42,466 bases of DNA from Actinokineospora sp. NBRC 105648 (GCF_030269645.1 NZ_BSTR01000048.1:18403-60868); one strand, 5' to 3'. Shown: positions 17,274 through 25,315, counted from the stretch's first letter. The notes: a model not told the origin generated them from the letters alone. Made by a program: numbers and translations.

Positions 17274-19262
17274 CTATTCGTGGTCGGCTATCGCTTGAAG
17301 CGCCCCGCGAGTGTTTAGGTCAAGCTTTATCTCGTCAGCGAGCTGGTTGGTTTTGCGTCGATGGATGGTTCGTTGATCGCCGGTGGTAAGTCTGCACAGG
17401 TACGCGTGGGTGATCGCCTGCGAGTAGCGGTCTCGGATTTGTTGATAGAGGATCAACGCTCGATTGAACAGCTCGCGGGCCCGGTCGTTGCGCGATTCGA
17501 TGAACTCGACCTGGCCGAGGTTGCTCAGGCAGTTGGCCTCACCGAGCACGTCGCCGATTTTCCGGTAGAGCGGCAGCGCCTCGTTGAACAGCTCGCGGGC
17601 CCGGTCATCGGCGCGTGCGTGGTAGAGCTGGGCAAGGGCACGAGTGATAGCGGCTTTGTCGGGTGTGGTGGGTGCGAGGGTGAGAGCGTGTTCGGCGAGC
17701 CGTGGTGTGCCTAGCCCGGTGAACATCTGTAGTCGGACCAAGCCGGGGATGATGGTGGCGAGAGTGGGGTTGTGGTCGAGTGCGGTGGTCAGGATGGCCG
17801 TGATGTTGGTGAACTCCGGGACCAGTTCCGCGGTCACCGCCGCGCCGCCCACGTGTCCTATCCGGTCTGCCTGGGCGGCGAGAGTGCGGACTTTTTCCAC
17901 GAGGTGACGGTGGTCTTGGGGCGTGGGGGTGTGTTGGGTGCGGATGTGTTCGCGGATGGGGGCCAGGCACCGTTGGCGGGTGTCGTCATCGTGCAGTAGC
18001 GCCCGAGTGCCGAGTTCGATGACGCCCGCGTTGAGCGTGTCGGGCAGGTAGGTGGTGTGGCCGTCGGTTGGCCAGCCGTCGGGCAAGAGAGCGGCGAGAG
18101 TGAGCGCGGATCGTGCGTCGGGCGTCAGGGTGTCCCAGGACAGCTCGATCGACACCGGCAGGCTCGATGTCCGGGTCGGGTGGCGGTGCAGCAGTGCGGT
18201 GTGTTTGTCCTGCCAGGCCGACCGCAGTGTGGCCAGAGTCGACATCGAGCGGGCCAGGCCGGCCAGCAACACGATCGCCAACGGCACTCCGTCGAGTTCG
18301 GCGACCAAGGGAGCAAGGTTGGGGTCGCCACGGTGCTGCTCGCCCGCGGTGGTGACGAACAGGTCAACCGCTGCCTCGGGGGTCAGGGGGTTCAGCCGGA
18401 TGTCGAGCGCGCCGTGGATGCCCGGGACCGCTCCACCGCGGTAGCCCAACCCCACCCGAACGTCCGCTGGGGATGCGCGGAGTTCACGTACCAGGGTGTG
18501 CGCGCCATCGGGGTCCGCATCGGCGACGGTCTCGAAGTTGTCCAACACCAGCACGCACGGTTGGCGCCGCACGAAGGCCAGCACCAGGTTTCGCAATCCT
18601 GGGCCACCATGCACCAAGCCCAGCACCAGCGCGAGTTTGTCCACCACCGCATCGGCCGAGGGTGCGCCTTCGCACGAGACCACGAACCGGCGATCTCCGA
18701 ACAGCGACACCATCCGCGCCTCGGTCAATGCACGGCCCAGCACCGTTGACTTGCCGATCCCCGGCCCACCCAGCACCGCCACCAACTCACCCGAGAGCCA
18801 CCCGTCCACCACACGCGCTACCGGCTCGTCACGCCCGATGCACACGTCCACCGCCGGAGCAGGCAACGGCTCCACCACCTGCTGCACAGCGGGAAGCACT
18901 ACTTGCCCACCAGCCTCGACCGAGACCGCCCCCGCCTCCACAACACGAACCTGGTTGCCGGTGCCGGTCACCATCGGCCCACCCACCGACCTCGCCTGCG
19001 CCACCGGCGCCACTACCGGACCGGTGATCGTGTTGATGCTCACGGACGAATCCACCGGCCCTGATTCCACCGGCTTCGAGTGCTCCGGTCTAGGACGCGC
19101 CCACTGCCACACCGCCAACGCCAGCCCCATCACAGCGCACACCGCACCGACAACACTGGATGCCTGGTCAGCGACATCAAGCCCCCGCCAGATCAGCACA
19201 CCACCCACAGCCGCCACGGCCACACCCGCGACGACACACACCACCCACCTGGCACCCGACAC
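17274..19262 (-). CDS. STAND/NB-ARC ATPase with N-terminal membrane anchor and TPRs
   Basis: A 662-aa multidomain NLR-like protein. Two N-terminal hydrophobic helices (about 5-26 and 33-53) would anchor it in the membrane. A linker at 74-120 carries INTITGPVVAPVAQARSVGG, resembling bacterial amyloid signalling (BASS) motifs. The NTPase has the P-loop LGGPGIGKS (164-172) and Walker B VLVLDNFE (237-244). A winged-helix-like region (LSWDTLTPDARSALTLAALL) and C-terminal TPRs (DRARELFNEALPLYRKIGD twice) follow. STAND proteins oligomerise on sensing a trigger and activate an N-terminal effector; here the effector could be the membrane part or an amyloid-templated partner. GTG start at 19262. It lies in a block bounded by duplicated dehydrogenase ends. 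Confidence 0.85.
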   Translation of the reverse strand: MSGARWVVCVVAGVAVAAVGGVLIWRGLDVADQASSVVGAVCAVMGLALAVWQWARPRPEHSKPVESGPVDSSVSINTITGPVVAPVAQARSVGGPMVTGTGNQVRVVEAGAVSVEAGGQVVLPAVQQVVEPLPAPAVDVCIGRDEPVARVVDGWLSGELVAVLGGPGIGKSTVLGRALTEARMVSLFGDRRFVVSCEGAPSADAVVDKLALVLGLVHGGPGLRNLVLAFVRRQPCVLVLDNFETVADADPDGAHTLVRELRASPADVRVGLGYRGGAVPGIHGALDIRLNPLTPEAAVDLFVTTAGEQHRGDPNLAPLVAELDGVPLAIVLLAGLARSMSTLATLRSAWQDKHTALLHRHPTRTSSLPVSIELSWDTLTPDARSALTLAALLPDGWPTDGHTTYLPDTLNAGVIELGTRALLHDDDTRQRCLAPIREHIRTQHTPTPQDHRHLVEKVRTLAAQADRIGHVGGAAVTAELVPEFTNITAILTTALDHNPTLATIIPGLVRLQMFTGLGTPRLAEHALTLAPTTPDKAAITRALAQLYHARADDRARELFNEALPLYRKIGDVLGEANCLSNLGQVEFIESRNDRARELFNRALILYQQIRDRYSQAITHAYLCRLTTGDQRTIHRRKTNQLADEIKLDLNTRGALQAIADHE
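18954..19037 (-). other. Amyloid-signalling-like (BASS-like) segment in the STAND protein
   Basis: Encodes residues 76-103. The pattern N-x-I-x-G-x-V-x-x-P-V-x-Q-A-R-x-V-x-G, followed by TGTGNQV, is like BASS motifs placed N-terminally in actinobacterial NLRs, which are related in logic to RHIM and HET-s motifs. The assignment is by eye. Confidence 0.5.
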
Positions 19263-19357
19263 AACGTCATCATCGTCCTATCGCCGCTAGCTGTGACAAC
19301 AACCGCTGTTCACGACGGGGGCCGCAGGGTCGTTCGCGTGGTCTACGCGAGCCAGGG

Positions 19358-20161
19358 TCAGCCCTCCTCGGTTGAAGATGCCCTATTGAGAACCGCTATC
19401 AGCTCGCTGGCCACACCGCCTCCGGCGGCGGATACGCTGGATGAAGCAAGCCAGTATGGGTTGCCGGCAGTGTCTGCAATTCGCGCTCCGGCTTCCCCTG
19501 CGACAAGTGTGCCAGCGGCAATGTCCCACGGGCTATTGGACAGGATGATGGCGGCATCAGTGCGGCCTTCGGCGAGCCAGGCTAGGTCGATGGCGGCGGA
19601 GCCGAACATGCGGATGCGTTCGACTTTGGCGGCCAGACGGGCTGTTACCGCTAGGCGGTGTTGGTTCTTCTTCTCTGCGTTGGGGCCTACGGCGTAGTCG
19701 CCTAGGGAGACGATGGCGGAGGAGAGGTTGGTGGTGGTGCTGGCGGTGATGGGGCCGTGTTGGTTGTGGGCGCCTCCGCCTTCGGTGGCGGTGTAGTGCA
19801 TGTTGAGGGCGGGGAGGTCGATGACGGCGACTACTGGGCGGCCGTTGGTGACGAGGGCTAGGGAGACGGCGTAGAGGGGGAGGCCGTGGACGAGGTTGGA
19901 GGTGCCGTCGATGGGGTCGAGGGTCCAGACGGAGTCACCAGTGGACGGCGTGGTGCCTTCTTCTTCGCCTAGGAAGCCGATGTCGGGGGTTTGGTCGGCT
20001 AGGTAGGCGCGGACGGTGCGTTCGATGGTGATGTCGAGGTTGGTGACGCGGTCGCGGTCGCCTTTGTCGCGGACGGTGAGGGGGCCTGCGTTGGCGATGA
20101 GGTCGCGGGCGATGGTGACGGCGTCTTCGGCGATCTTGAGGTGCGCCTGGTGCTCGTTCAT
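19358..20161 (-). CDS. Inositol monophosphatase-family phosphatase
   Basis: A 267-aa protein of the IMPase/FBPase-like fold, hydrolysing a phosphate monoester such as inositol 1-phosphate with Mg2+. Metal-ligand motifs: GEEEG (65-69), WTLDPIDGTSNLVHG (79-93, motif A) and SPWDIAAGTLVAGEAG (motif B). Length is normal. The ATG at 20161 lies just after a strong hairpin that separates it from the upstream dehydrogenase gene. It lies within the block bounded by duplicated dehydrogenase ends. A link to the STAND gene, 95 bp further along the same strand, is possible but unproven. Confidence 0.9.
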   Translation of the reverse strand: MNEHQAHLKIAEDAVTIARDLIANAGPLTVRDKGDRDRVTNLDITIERTVRAYLADQTPDIGFLGEEEGTTPSTGDSVWTLDPIDGTSNLVHGLPLYAVSLALVTNGRPVVAVIDLPALNMHYTATEGGGAHNQHGPITASTTTNLSSAIVSLGDYAVGPNAEKKNQHRLAVTARLAAKVERIRMFGSAAIDLAWLAEGRTDAAIILSNSPWDIAAGTLVAGEAGARIADTAGNPYWLASSSVSAAGGGVASELIAVLNRASSTEEG

Positions 20162-20164
20162 GTA

Positions 20165-20219
20165 CCAACGGCCCCCTGACCCACAAAGGAGTCAGGGGGC
20201 TGGTGCGTAGAACCGTTGG
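20165..20219. terminator. Hairpin between dehydrogenase and phosphatase genes
   Basis: Perfect 10-bp stem GCCCCCTGAC/GTCAGGGGGC (20171-20180 and 20191-20200) with a 10-nt loop. It is nested in a further 7-bp pair CCAACGG/CCGTTGG (20165-20171 and 20213-20219). It would terminate or attenuate transcription from the dehydrogenase operon into the phosphatase gene. Confidence 0.75.
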
Positions 20220-20226
20220 CAGAAGG

Positions 20227-21432
20227 TCACTTCAGCTCGGACGACGACTTCCCGAGTAGGCGGCGGGCCACGATGAGTTGCTGGATTTGTTGGGTGCCTT
20301 CGAAGATGTCCAGGATCTTTGAATCGCGGGCCCATTTCTCCAGCAGGGAGTTCTCGCTGTAGCCCAACGAACCCGTCAGTTCCACGCACCGGAGGGTGAT
20401 GTCTGAGGCGGAGCGGCCTGCTTTTGCCTTGGCCATGCTGGCCTGGAGGGAGTTCGGCTTGCGGTTGTCGGCCATCCAGGCGGCTTCCAGGGACAGCAGG
20501 TAGGCGGCTTCCCAGTCGGCTTCCAGTTGGAGGAAGGTGGCGGCCGCGGCGGACTGGGCGAAAGCGGGGCGGTCGTAGTCGATTGCCACGCCTGACTCTT
20601 CCAGGATTCGGCGGGTTTCCTCCAGGGCCGCGCGGGCGACGCCGACGGCCATGGCGGCTACCAGGGGGCGGGTGTTGTCGAAGGTCTGCATGACCCCGGC
20701 GAAGCCCTGTTCGGTGTTGATCTCCGGGCTGCCCAGTAGGTTGTCCTTGTGCACGCGCACGTTGTCGAGCCGGAAGTGGGCTGTGTCGGAGGCGCGGATG
20801 CCCAGTTTGTGTTCCAGGCGAACGAGTTCGAAGCCGGGAGTGTCGCGGTCGACCACAAAGGACTTGATCGCCGCCTTGCCCAGTGATCTGTCCAAAGTGG
20901 CCCAGACGACCACGCAGTCCGCTCGTTCGCCCGCGGTCACGAAGATCTTCTCGCCGTTGAGGACGTAGTGGTCGCCGTCGAGGACCGCGGTGGTGCGGAT
21001 GGCGCCTGAGTCTGAGCCGGTGTCCGGTTCGGTGATCGCCATCGCGGCCCATTTGCCCTGGTAGCGAGCCAGTTGCTCGTCCGTGGCGACCGAGCCGATG
21101 GCGGCGTTGCCCAGGCCCTGGCGGGGCATGGACAGCAGTAGACCCACGTCGCCCCAGCACATCTCGATGGTGCCGAGCAGCAGGCGGAGGTTGGCGCCGT
21201 TCTTGTTGCCCTTCCCGCTGTCGTCCGAGCCGCGCCGGACGCCGCCCGCGCCGGCGCCGCCGCCTGCGGCCGACAGGCCGTCGAGCAGCGCCGCCAACAT
21301 GTCGAGTTCCTTGGGGTAGGTGTGCTCGGCCTGGTCGTACTTGCGCGAGTTGGGTCGGAAGAACTCCGCCGCCGCCTGGTGGGCCTGGTCGACCAACTGC
21401 TGGAACTTGCCCGGGATCTCAAGGTTGATCAT
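20227..21432 (-). CDS. fadE23: Acyl-CoA dehydrogenase, FadE23-like subunit
   Basis: A 401-aa dehydrogenase with MAITEPDTGSDSGAIRTTAV (substrate/FAD loop), a central FDNTRPLVAAMAVGVARAAL and LDIFEGTQQIQQLIVARRLL, which carries the usual catalytic glutamate, ending KSSSELK. Size, sequence style and pairing with the upstream gene match mycobacterial FadE23/FadE24, thought to form an alpha2-beta2 complex with one active-site set per pair. The ATG at 21432 is preceded by GGGAGGAG. The last 91 bp are duplicated at 16344-16434. A glycine-rich insertion (SAAGGGAGAGGVRRGSDDSG) near residue 55 is unusual. Confidence 0.88.
   Translation of the reverse strand: MINLEIPGKFQQLVDQAHQAAAEFFRPNSRKYDQAEHTYPKELDMLAALLDGLSAAGGGAGAGGVRRGSDDSGKGNKNGANLRLLLGTIEMCWGDVGLLLSMPRQGLGNAAIGSVATDEQLARYQGKWAAMAITEPDTGSDSGAIRTTAVLDGDHYVLNGEKIFVTAGERADCVVVWATLDRSLGKAAIKSFVVDRDTPGFELVRLEHKLGIRASDTAHFRLDNVRVHKDNLLGSPEINTEQGFAGVMQTFDNTRPLVAAMAVGVARAALEETRRILEESGVAIDYDRPAFAQSAAAATFLQLEADWEAAYLLSLEAAWMADNRKPNSLQASMAKAKAGRSASDITLRCVELTGSLGYSENSLLEKWARDSKILDIFEGTQQIQQLIVARRLLGKSSSELK
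20229..20319. repeat. 91-bp direct repeat, copy 2 (within dehydrogenase gene)
   Basis: Partner of 16344-16434: 85 of 91 bases identical, same orientation. This copy is the functional 3' end of the dehydrogenase gene. The two copies bracket 3.8 kb containing the STAND and phosphatase genes. Confidence 0.9.
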
Positions 21433-21455
21433 GCTTGCGCTCCTCCCGACCGCCC

Positions 21456-22799
21456 TCAGACGAGGACGCTCCCCTCGACCAGGCCGATGGCCCGCAGGTC
21501 CCGGTACCACCGCTCCACCGGGTGCTCCTTGACGAAACCGTGACCGCCCAACAACTGCACGCCGTCGTTGCCGATCAGCATGCCCTTCTCCGCGCACAAC
21601 CTGCGGGCCAGGCCCGCCTCCCGCGCGTACGACTTCCCTTGCTCGGCACGGGAAGCAGCCCGGTAGGTCAACAGTCGCATGCCCTCGAGCTCGATGCCGA
21701 TGTCGGCGACCTTGAAGGCGACGCCCTGCCGGTGGCTCACCGGCTCGCCGAAGGCCACGCGGTCGTTGACGTATGGGATCACGTAGTCCAGCACCGCTTG
21801 CGCGGTGCCCACGGCCAGTGCGCACCAAGCGATCCGCGACAGGCGCACGCACTCTGCGTACACAGCGGACGATCCTTCGCCGAGCAGTGCCGTCGCGGGC
21901 AGGGCCACCTGGTCGAGTCGCAGCCTGCCCATGCCGGCGGCGCGCAGGCCCATGGCGGGCTCGGACTCGACGCCCACCCCGGCGGTGCTCGACTCCACGA
22001 CGAACAGCGCGGGACCACGGCCGTCGAGGTCGGCCGCCACGATGAACAGCTCGGCCTGCGCCGCGCGCGGGACCAGCGACTTGACGCCGTCGAGGACGAA
22101 GCCGCCCGCCGTCCGGTATGCCTTGGTGTGCAACGTGAACGGGTCGAACAGCGCCCGTGGCTCCTGCACGGCCAGTGCGGCGGCGGGCACGTCGTCGCCG
22201 ACGAACGCGGGCAGGTACGTCGCCTGCTGCTGCTCGTCGCCCCACAGCACCAGCGCGGTGCTCACCGCCGACGGTGCCAGGCACGCCACGGCCAAGCCCA
22301 TGTCCCCGTGCGCCATAGCCTCCGCGACGAGCACACCGGTGACCGCCGACCGCTCGGTGCCCAGCCCGCCCAGCTGCTCCGGGACGCCCACCAGCGTCAC
22401 ACCTAGCTCGGTGGCCTTGGCCAGCAGACCCGCCGGTGCCGTGCACGCGGTGTCGGCCTCGGCGGCGAGCGGGCGCAGTTGCTCGGCGGCGAACTCGACC
22501 ACCGTCGAGCGGATCAGCTGCTGCTCGTCGTCCGGGGTGAGGTCGAACTGGCCGCGGTCGGCGGCCGCGGGCAGCCGCTGCGGCTTGGTCAACCGCTGGG
22601 TAGCGGCGAAGGTGCGACTGGCCGCGCCCACGGCGCCGAAGCCGGTGCGGGTGGCCCCGTAGACCCCGCGCTCCACCGGCTTGCGCAGCCCGAACCGGTC
22701 GAGCACCGCGGTGCCCGCCAGCCGGTTCAGCACGGCGAGCGCCGACCCCATGGCGTCGCGCCTGGGTACCCGCCCGCCCGCTCCCTCGTTCGCCACCAT
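21456..22799 (-). CDS. fadE24: Acyl-CoA dehydrogenase-like subunit, FadE24-like
   Basis: A 447-aa acyl-CoA dehydrogenase homologue with an N-terminal extension of about 80 residues before FDLTPDDEQQLIRSTVVEFA. It has ALAVQEPRALFDPFTL instead of the canonical TEPGxGSD loop, GVKSLVPRAAQAELFIVAAD, and LLGGHGFVKEHPVERWYRDL. It ends at LVEGSVLV, lacking the EGT-QIQ tail, so it is probably the non-catalytic partner of the next gene, 23 bp downstream. The ATG at 22799 has GAGGTGG upstream. It is first in the operon, 38 bp from a perfect 16-bp palindrome. Confidence 0.85.
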   Translation of the reverse strand: MVANEGAGGRVPRRDAMGSALAVLNRLAGTAVLDRFGLRKPVERGVYGATRTGFGAVGAASRTFAATQRLTKPQRLPAAADRGQFDLTPDDEQQLIRSTVVEFAAEQLRPLAAEADTACTAPAGLLAKATELGVTLVGVPEQLGGLGTERSAVTGVLVAEAMAHGDMGLAVACLAPSAVSTALVLWGDEQQQATYLPAFVGDDVPAAALAVQEPRALFDPFTLHTKAYRTAGGFVLDGVKSLVPRAAQAELFIVAADLDGRGPALFVVESSTAGVGVESEPAMGLRAAGMGRLRLDQVALPATALLGEGSSAVYAECVRLSRIAWCALAVGTAQAVLDYVIPYVNDRVAFGEPVSHRQGVAFKVADIGIELEGMRLLTYRAASRAEQGKSYAREAGLARRLCAEKGMLIGNDGVQLLGGHGFVKEHPVERWYRDLRAIGLVEGSVLV

Positions 22800-22837
22800 G
22801 TGCCGCCACCTCGTCTCGGACCGTCTCGACCGCGCTA

Positions 22838-22853
22838 CCTACTCTAGAGTAGG
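22838..22853. promoter_or_regulatory. Palindromic operator CCTACTCTAGAGTAGG
   Basis: Perfect 16-bp palindrome 38 bp upstream of the fadE24-like start. Form and position suit a TetR-type repressor dimer. No regulator gene adjoins the operon, so a distant regulator is implied. Confidence 0.65.
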
Positions 22854-22941
22854 AAGTGGGTTCGATCGACCCCTGTGGCCCGGGTCACCCGGTCAGGGCA
22901 GCAACTGGTCAGGGCGGCAACCGGTCAGGGTGGCAACCCGG

Positions 22942-23907
22942 TCAGCGCAGCAGGCGGGCCTTGTCGACGACGCCGGTGAGCGGCTCGCCCGCGATGAAGC
23001 GGTCCAGGTTCTCCACGAAGCGCCGCACCAGCTCCTCGCGCCACCCGGCGACGTCGCCGGTCATGTGCGGGGAGATGAGCACGTTGGGCATGTCCCACAG
23101 CGTCGAGGACGTCGGCAGCGGCTCGTCGGCGAACACGTCGAACGCCGCGCCGGAGAGCATGCCCGCGTCCAGCGCGTCGATCAGGTCGGCCTGCACGACC
23201 AGGCCGCCGCGGCCGATGTTGACCAGCCGTGCGGTCGGGCGCATGGCGCGCAGCACGGTGGCGTCGAACAGTCCCGTGGTCTGCGGGGTGAGCGCGGCGG
23301 AGAGGATCACCCAGTCGTTCCGGGCGACCGCGGGCCGCAGATGTCCCATCGGGACGATTTCACCCAGATCGGGGTCGCCCGTTCGAGCGGCCGGGCCGAC
23401 CGCCGAGACCCGCACGCCGACCGCGGTGAGCTTGCGCCCGATGGCCCGGGCGATCGGGCCGGTGCCCACGACCAACGCCGACGAGCCGGACAACCGCTCG
23501 GTCTCCCGGCGCTGCCACCGCCTGCGCTGCTGGTCGCGCAGGGTCGCCGGGAGCTCCTTGGCGAAGGCGAGCAGCAGGCCGAGGACGTACTCGGCCATCG
23601 GCTCGTCGAAGACGCCGGGGGAGCCGGTGACCGCCACCGGGCTGTCCCGCAGGGCCGGGAACAGCAGCGGGGCCACGCTCGCGCCCGCCGAGTGGACCCA
23701 GCGCAGCCTGCCGGCGGCGGGCCACACCCGGGATAGCGCGGTGGAACGGGAATCCCACACGAACAGGACATCGGCGCCCTCGAGCGCGGTGCCCAAGTTG
23801 TCGGCGGTGGTGTGGCGAACGGTGGCGCGGAGGCCGACCTGGCCCATCGCGGGCGGTCGGTCGGTGCCGTGCAGGACCACGACGGTCGGTCGTGGGCTGG
23901 AGTCCAT
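22942..23907 (-). CDS. D-isomer-specific 2-hydroxyacid dehydrogenase
   Basis: A 321-aa NAD(P)H-dependent oxidoreductase converting a 2-keto acid to a D-2-hydroxy acid or the reverse. The catalytic domain surrounds a Rossmann domain with VVGTGPIARAIG (147-158). VNIGRGGLVVQADLIDAL carries the substrate Arg233. AFDVFADEPLP carries the glutamate (Glu262) and ISPHMTGD the catalytic His281. It lacks the long regulatory domains of PGDH. ATG 23907 is preferred; a TTG 17 codons upstream is an unlikely start. It is on the same strand as the fadE pair and upstream of it, but separated by 142 bp and an operator. Confidence 0.87.
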   Translation of the reverse strand: MDSSPRPTVVVLHGTDRPPAMGQVGLRATVRHTTADNLGTALEGADVLFVWDSRSTALSRVWPAAGRLRWVHSAGASVAPLLFPALRDSPVAVTGSPGVFDEPMAEYVLGLLLAFAKELPATLRDQQRRRWQRRETERLSGSSALVVGTGPIARAIGRKLTAVGVRVSAVGPAARTGDPDLGEIVPMGHLRPAVARNDWVILSAALTPQTTGLFDATVLRAMRPTARLVNIGRGGLVVQADLIDALDAGMLSGAAFDVFADEPLPTSSTLWDMPNVLISPHMTGDVAGWREELVRRFVENLDRFIAGEPLTGVVDKARLLR

Positions 23908-24099
23908 CGTGGGCTGCGTCCCCAATTCGGGTGGGCCTGGCCGGGTGAACCCAGGCAACGCTAGGAAGCGTGCCCGGTGGTGTCAAACGTGCCGGGGCCG
24001 GCCCCGGATTCGCCAGGTGGCAGGAGGTCCGGGTGAGCGTTCGCCCACCCGGGTCAGCGGTCGCACACCTCAGGGTGCTCGCCTCGGTAGACCGGCCGC

Positions 24100-24135
24100 T
24101 ACTCCATTCGTGACACCAACCACTCGAATGGAGTA
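24100..24135. promoter_or_regulatory. Inverted repeat upstream of the sigma-factor leader
   Basis: Perfect 11-bp arms TACTCCATTCG and CGAATGGAGTA with a 14-nt loop, ending 6 bp before a possible small ORF. It could be an operator or an RNA hairpin. The string CCACTCGAATGG within it recurs at 29086-29097, in the promoter region of the first XRE regulator. Confidence 0.5.
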
Positions 24136-24141
24136 ACAGCC

Positions 24142-24252
24142 ATGATCACTCTTCCGTGCAGGCCGGGTACTTACTTGATCTTGCAGGGGTTGCCGGCGGG
24201 AAAGCGACCCCGCCGGCGCTGTTCCGCCCGTCGCCGTCAGCCGCTAGGGTAG
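24142..24252 (+). CDS. Possible leader peptide or small ORF (36 aa)
   Basis: ATG with GGAG eight bases upstream; encodes MITLPCRPGTYLILQGLPAG and a basic tail, ending at TAG. It is the only coding candidate in the 690-bp gap between the hydroxyacid dehydrogenase and the sigma factor. The rest of the gap holds a long leader whose later part is less GC-rich (around 24360-24480) and probably carries the sigma-factor promoter. No homologue recognised. Confidence 0.3.
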   Translation: MITLPCRPGTYLILQGLPAGKRPRRRCSARRRQPLG

Positions 24253-24602
24253 GTCCCACCTGGGGTTTCCTCGCTTCGGCGGGGTCGGGTCCGGCCCGGT
24301 CGGCGGGGTCGCCAGCTCAGCCCGCGGTGTCGGCCGTTCGGCGGTTTCGAACACACTGAGTGGCGCATAGGGCCGTTGGACTCTTACCGCTGTGAGGTTG
24401 AATACGAAAACATCGCTCGTATGCAGCAGCGATACCCCTGGTGCACAGCCTCTTCCCCGGCTAACATCACTCTCCGTCAGGGCCACCATCGAATCCGACG
24501 GTCAAGTGAGCGGATGGGGCGGTGAGCCGGGACACCCCGCGCCGTTCCGGACCTCGACGGCGTTCCTCCCCTATCGGTGCGCCGCTATATCTGGGGGCTC
24601 AT

Positions 24603-25262
24603 GTGAGTTCGACAGCTTCCTCCTCCGCGTCGGAGACGCTTCCGGAGACCCAGCCCGCGGGCCGGGGTCAGAGTACCGACGCCGTCTTCGCCCGACTGAA
24701 GAGCTCGGCCTTCCACGAGCTGGTCGCCGCCTCGCTGGCCGGTGACCAGGAGGCCATCGGGACGCTGTTCGCCTGGATCAACCCGGCCATCATCCGGTAC
24801 TGCCGCGCGCGCATCGGGCGGACCGGGTCGGCCTTCTCCTCCGCCGACGACGTGGCCCAGGAGATCCTGCTGGCCGTGCTCGGCGCGCTGCCGCGCTACT
24901 CCGACGACCGCGAGTCGTTCCTGCCGTTCGTCTACGGCATCGCCTCGCACAAGGTCGCCGACTACTACCGCCGCTCCGGCCGGGATCGCTCCGACCCCGT
25001 CGCCGACGTGCCCGACACCATCGACCACGGCCTGGGCCCCGAGCAGATCACCCTGCGCGCCGAGATGCGCACCCGGCTGGTCAAGCTGCTCGACACCCTC
25101 GCCCCCCGCCAGCGCGAGATCCTCGTGCTGCGCCTGGTCGTGGGCCTCTCCGCCCAGGAGACCGCCGTCGCCATCGGACTCACCGCCACCGCCGTGCGCG
25201 TCGCCCAGCACCGGGCGCTCACCCGGCTGCGCGGCGGACTGTCCGCCGGGGACTGGCTCTAA
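24603..25262 (+). CDS. shbA: ECF RNA polymerase sigma factor, ShbA/SigD family
   Basis: A 219-aa group 4 sigma factor. Region 2 spans about residues 45-115 (GDQEAIGTLFAWINPAIIRY, SADDVAQEILLAVLGALPRY, PFVYGIASHKVADYYRR). Region 4 spans about 155-210 (LAPRQREILVLRLVVGLSAQ, TAVRVAQHRALTRLR). These motifs closely match mycobacterial SigD and streptomycete ShbA; in Streptomyces griseus ShbA drives transcription of the housekeeping sigma gene hrdB. The GTG at 24603 follows CTGGGGGC; an in-frame GTG 27 codons upstream is less likely because that N-terminus looks non-conserved. The usual neighbour guaB is absent here. Two terminators follow. Confidence 0.85.
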   Translation: MSSTASSSASETLPETQPAGRGQSTDAVFARLKSSAFHELVAASLAGDQEAIGTLFAWINPAIIRYCRARIGRTGSAFSSADDVAQEILLAVLGALPRYSDDRESFLPFVYGIASHKVADYYRRSGRDRSDPVADVPDTIDHGLGPEQITLRAEMRTRLVKLLDTLAPRQREILVLRLVVGLSAQETAVAIGLTATAVRVAQHRALTRLRGGLSAGDWL

Positions 25263-25282
25263 AGCTCTGACACGCAGGGAAT

Positions 25283-25315
25283 CGAGGGGTGCGGGCGGCG
25301 GGCCTGCACCCCTCG
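25283..25315. terminator. Terminator hairpin after the sigma factor
   Basis: Perfect 10-bp stem CGAGGGGTGC/GCACCCCTCG with a 13-nt loop, starting 20 bp after the stop codon. Confidence 0.75.

Noticed and set aside
20171..20200. Riboswitch before the phosphatase gene
   Set aside because: Only a simple stem-loop is present, with no conserved aptamer-like sequence; a terminator is the simpler reading.
16342..20319. Classical integrative element with att sites
   Set aside because: The flanking repeats look like att-type duplications, but no tRNA, integrase or excisionase is present, so I call it only a bracketed block.
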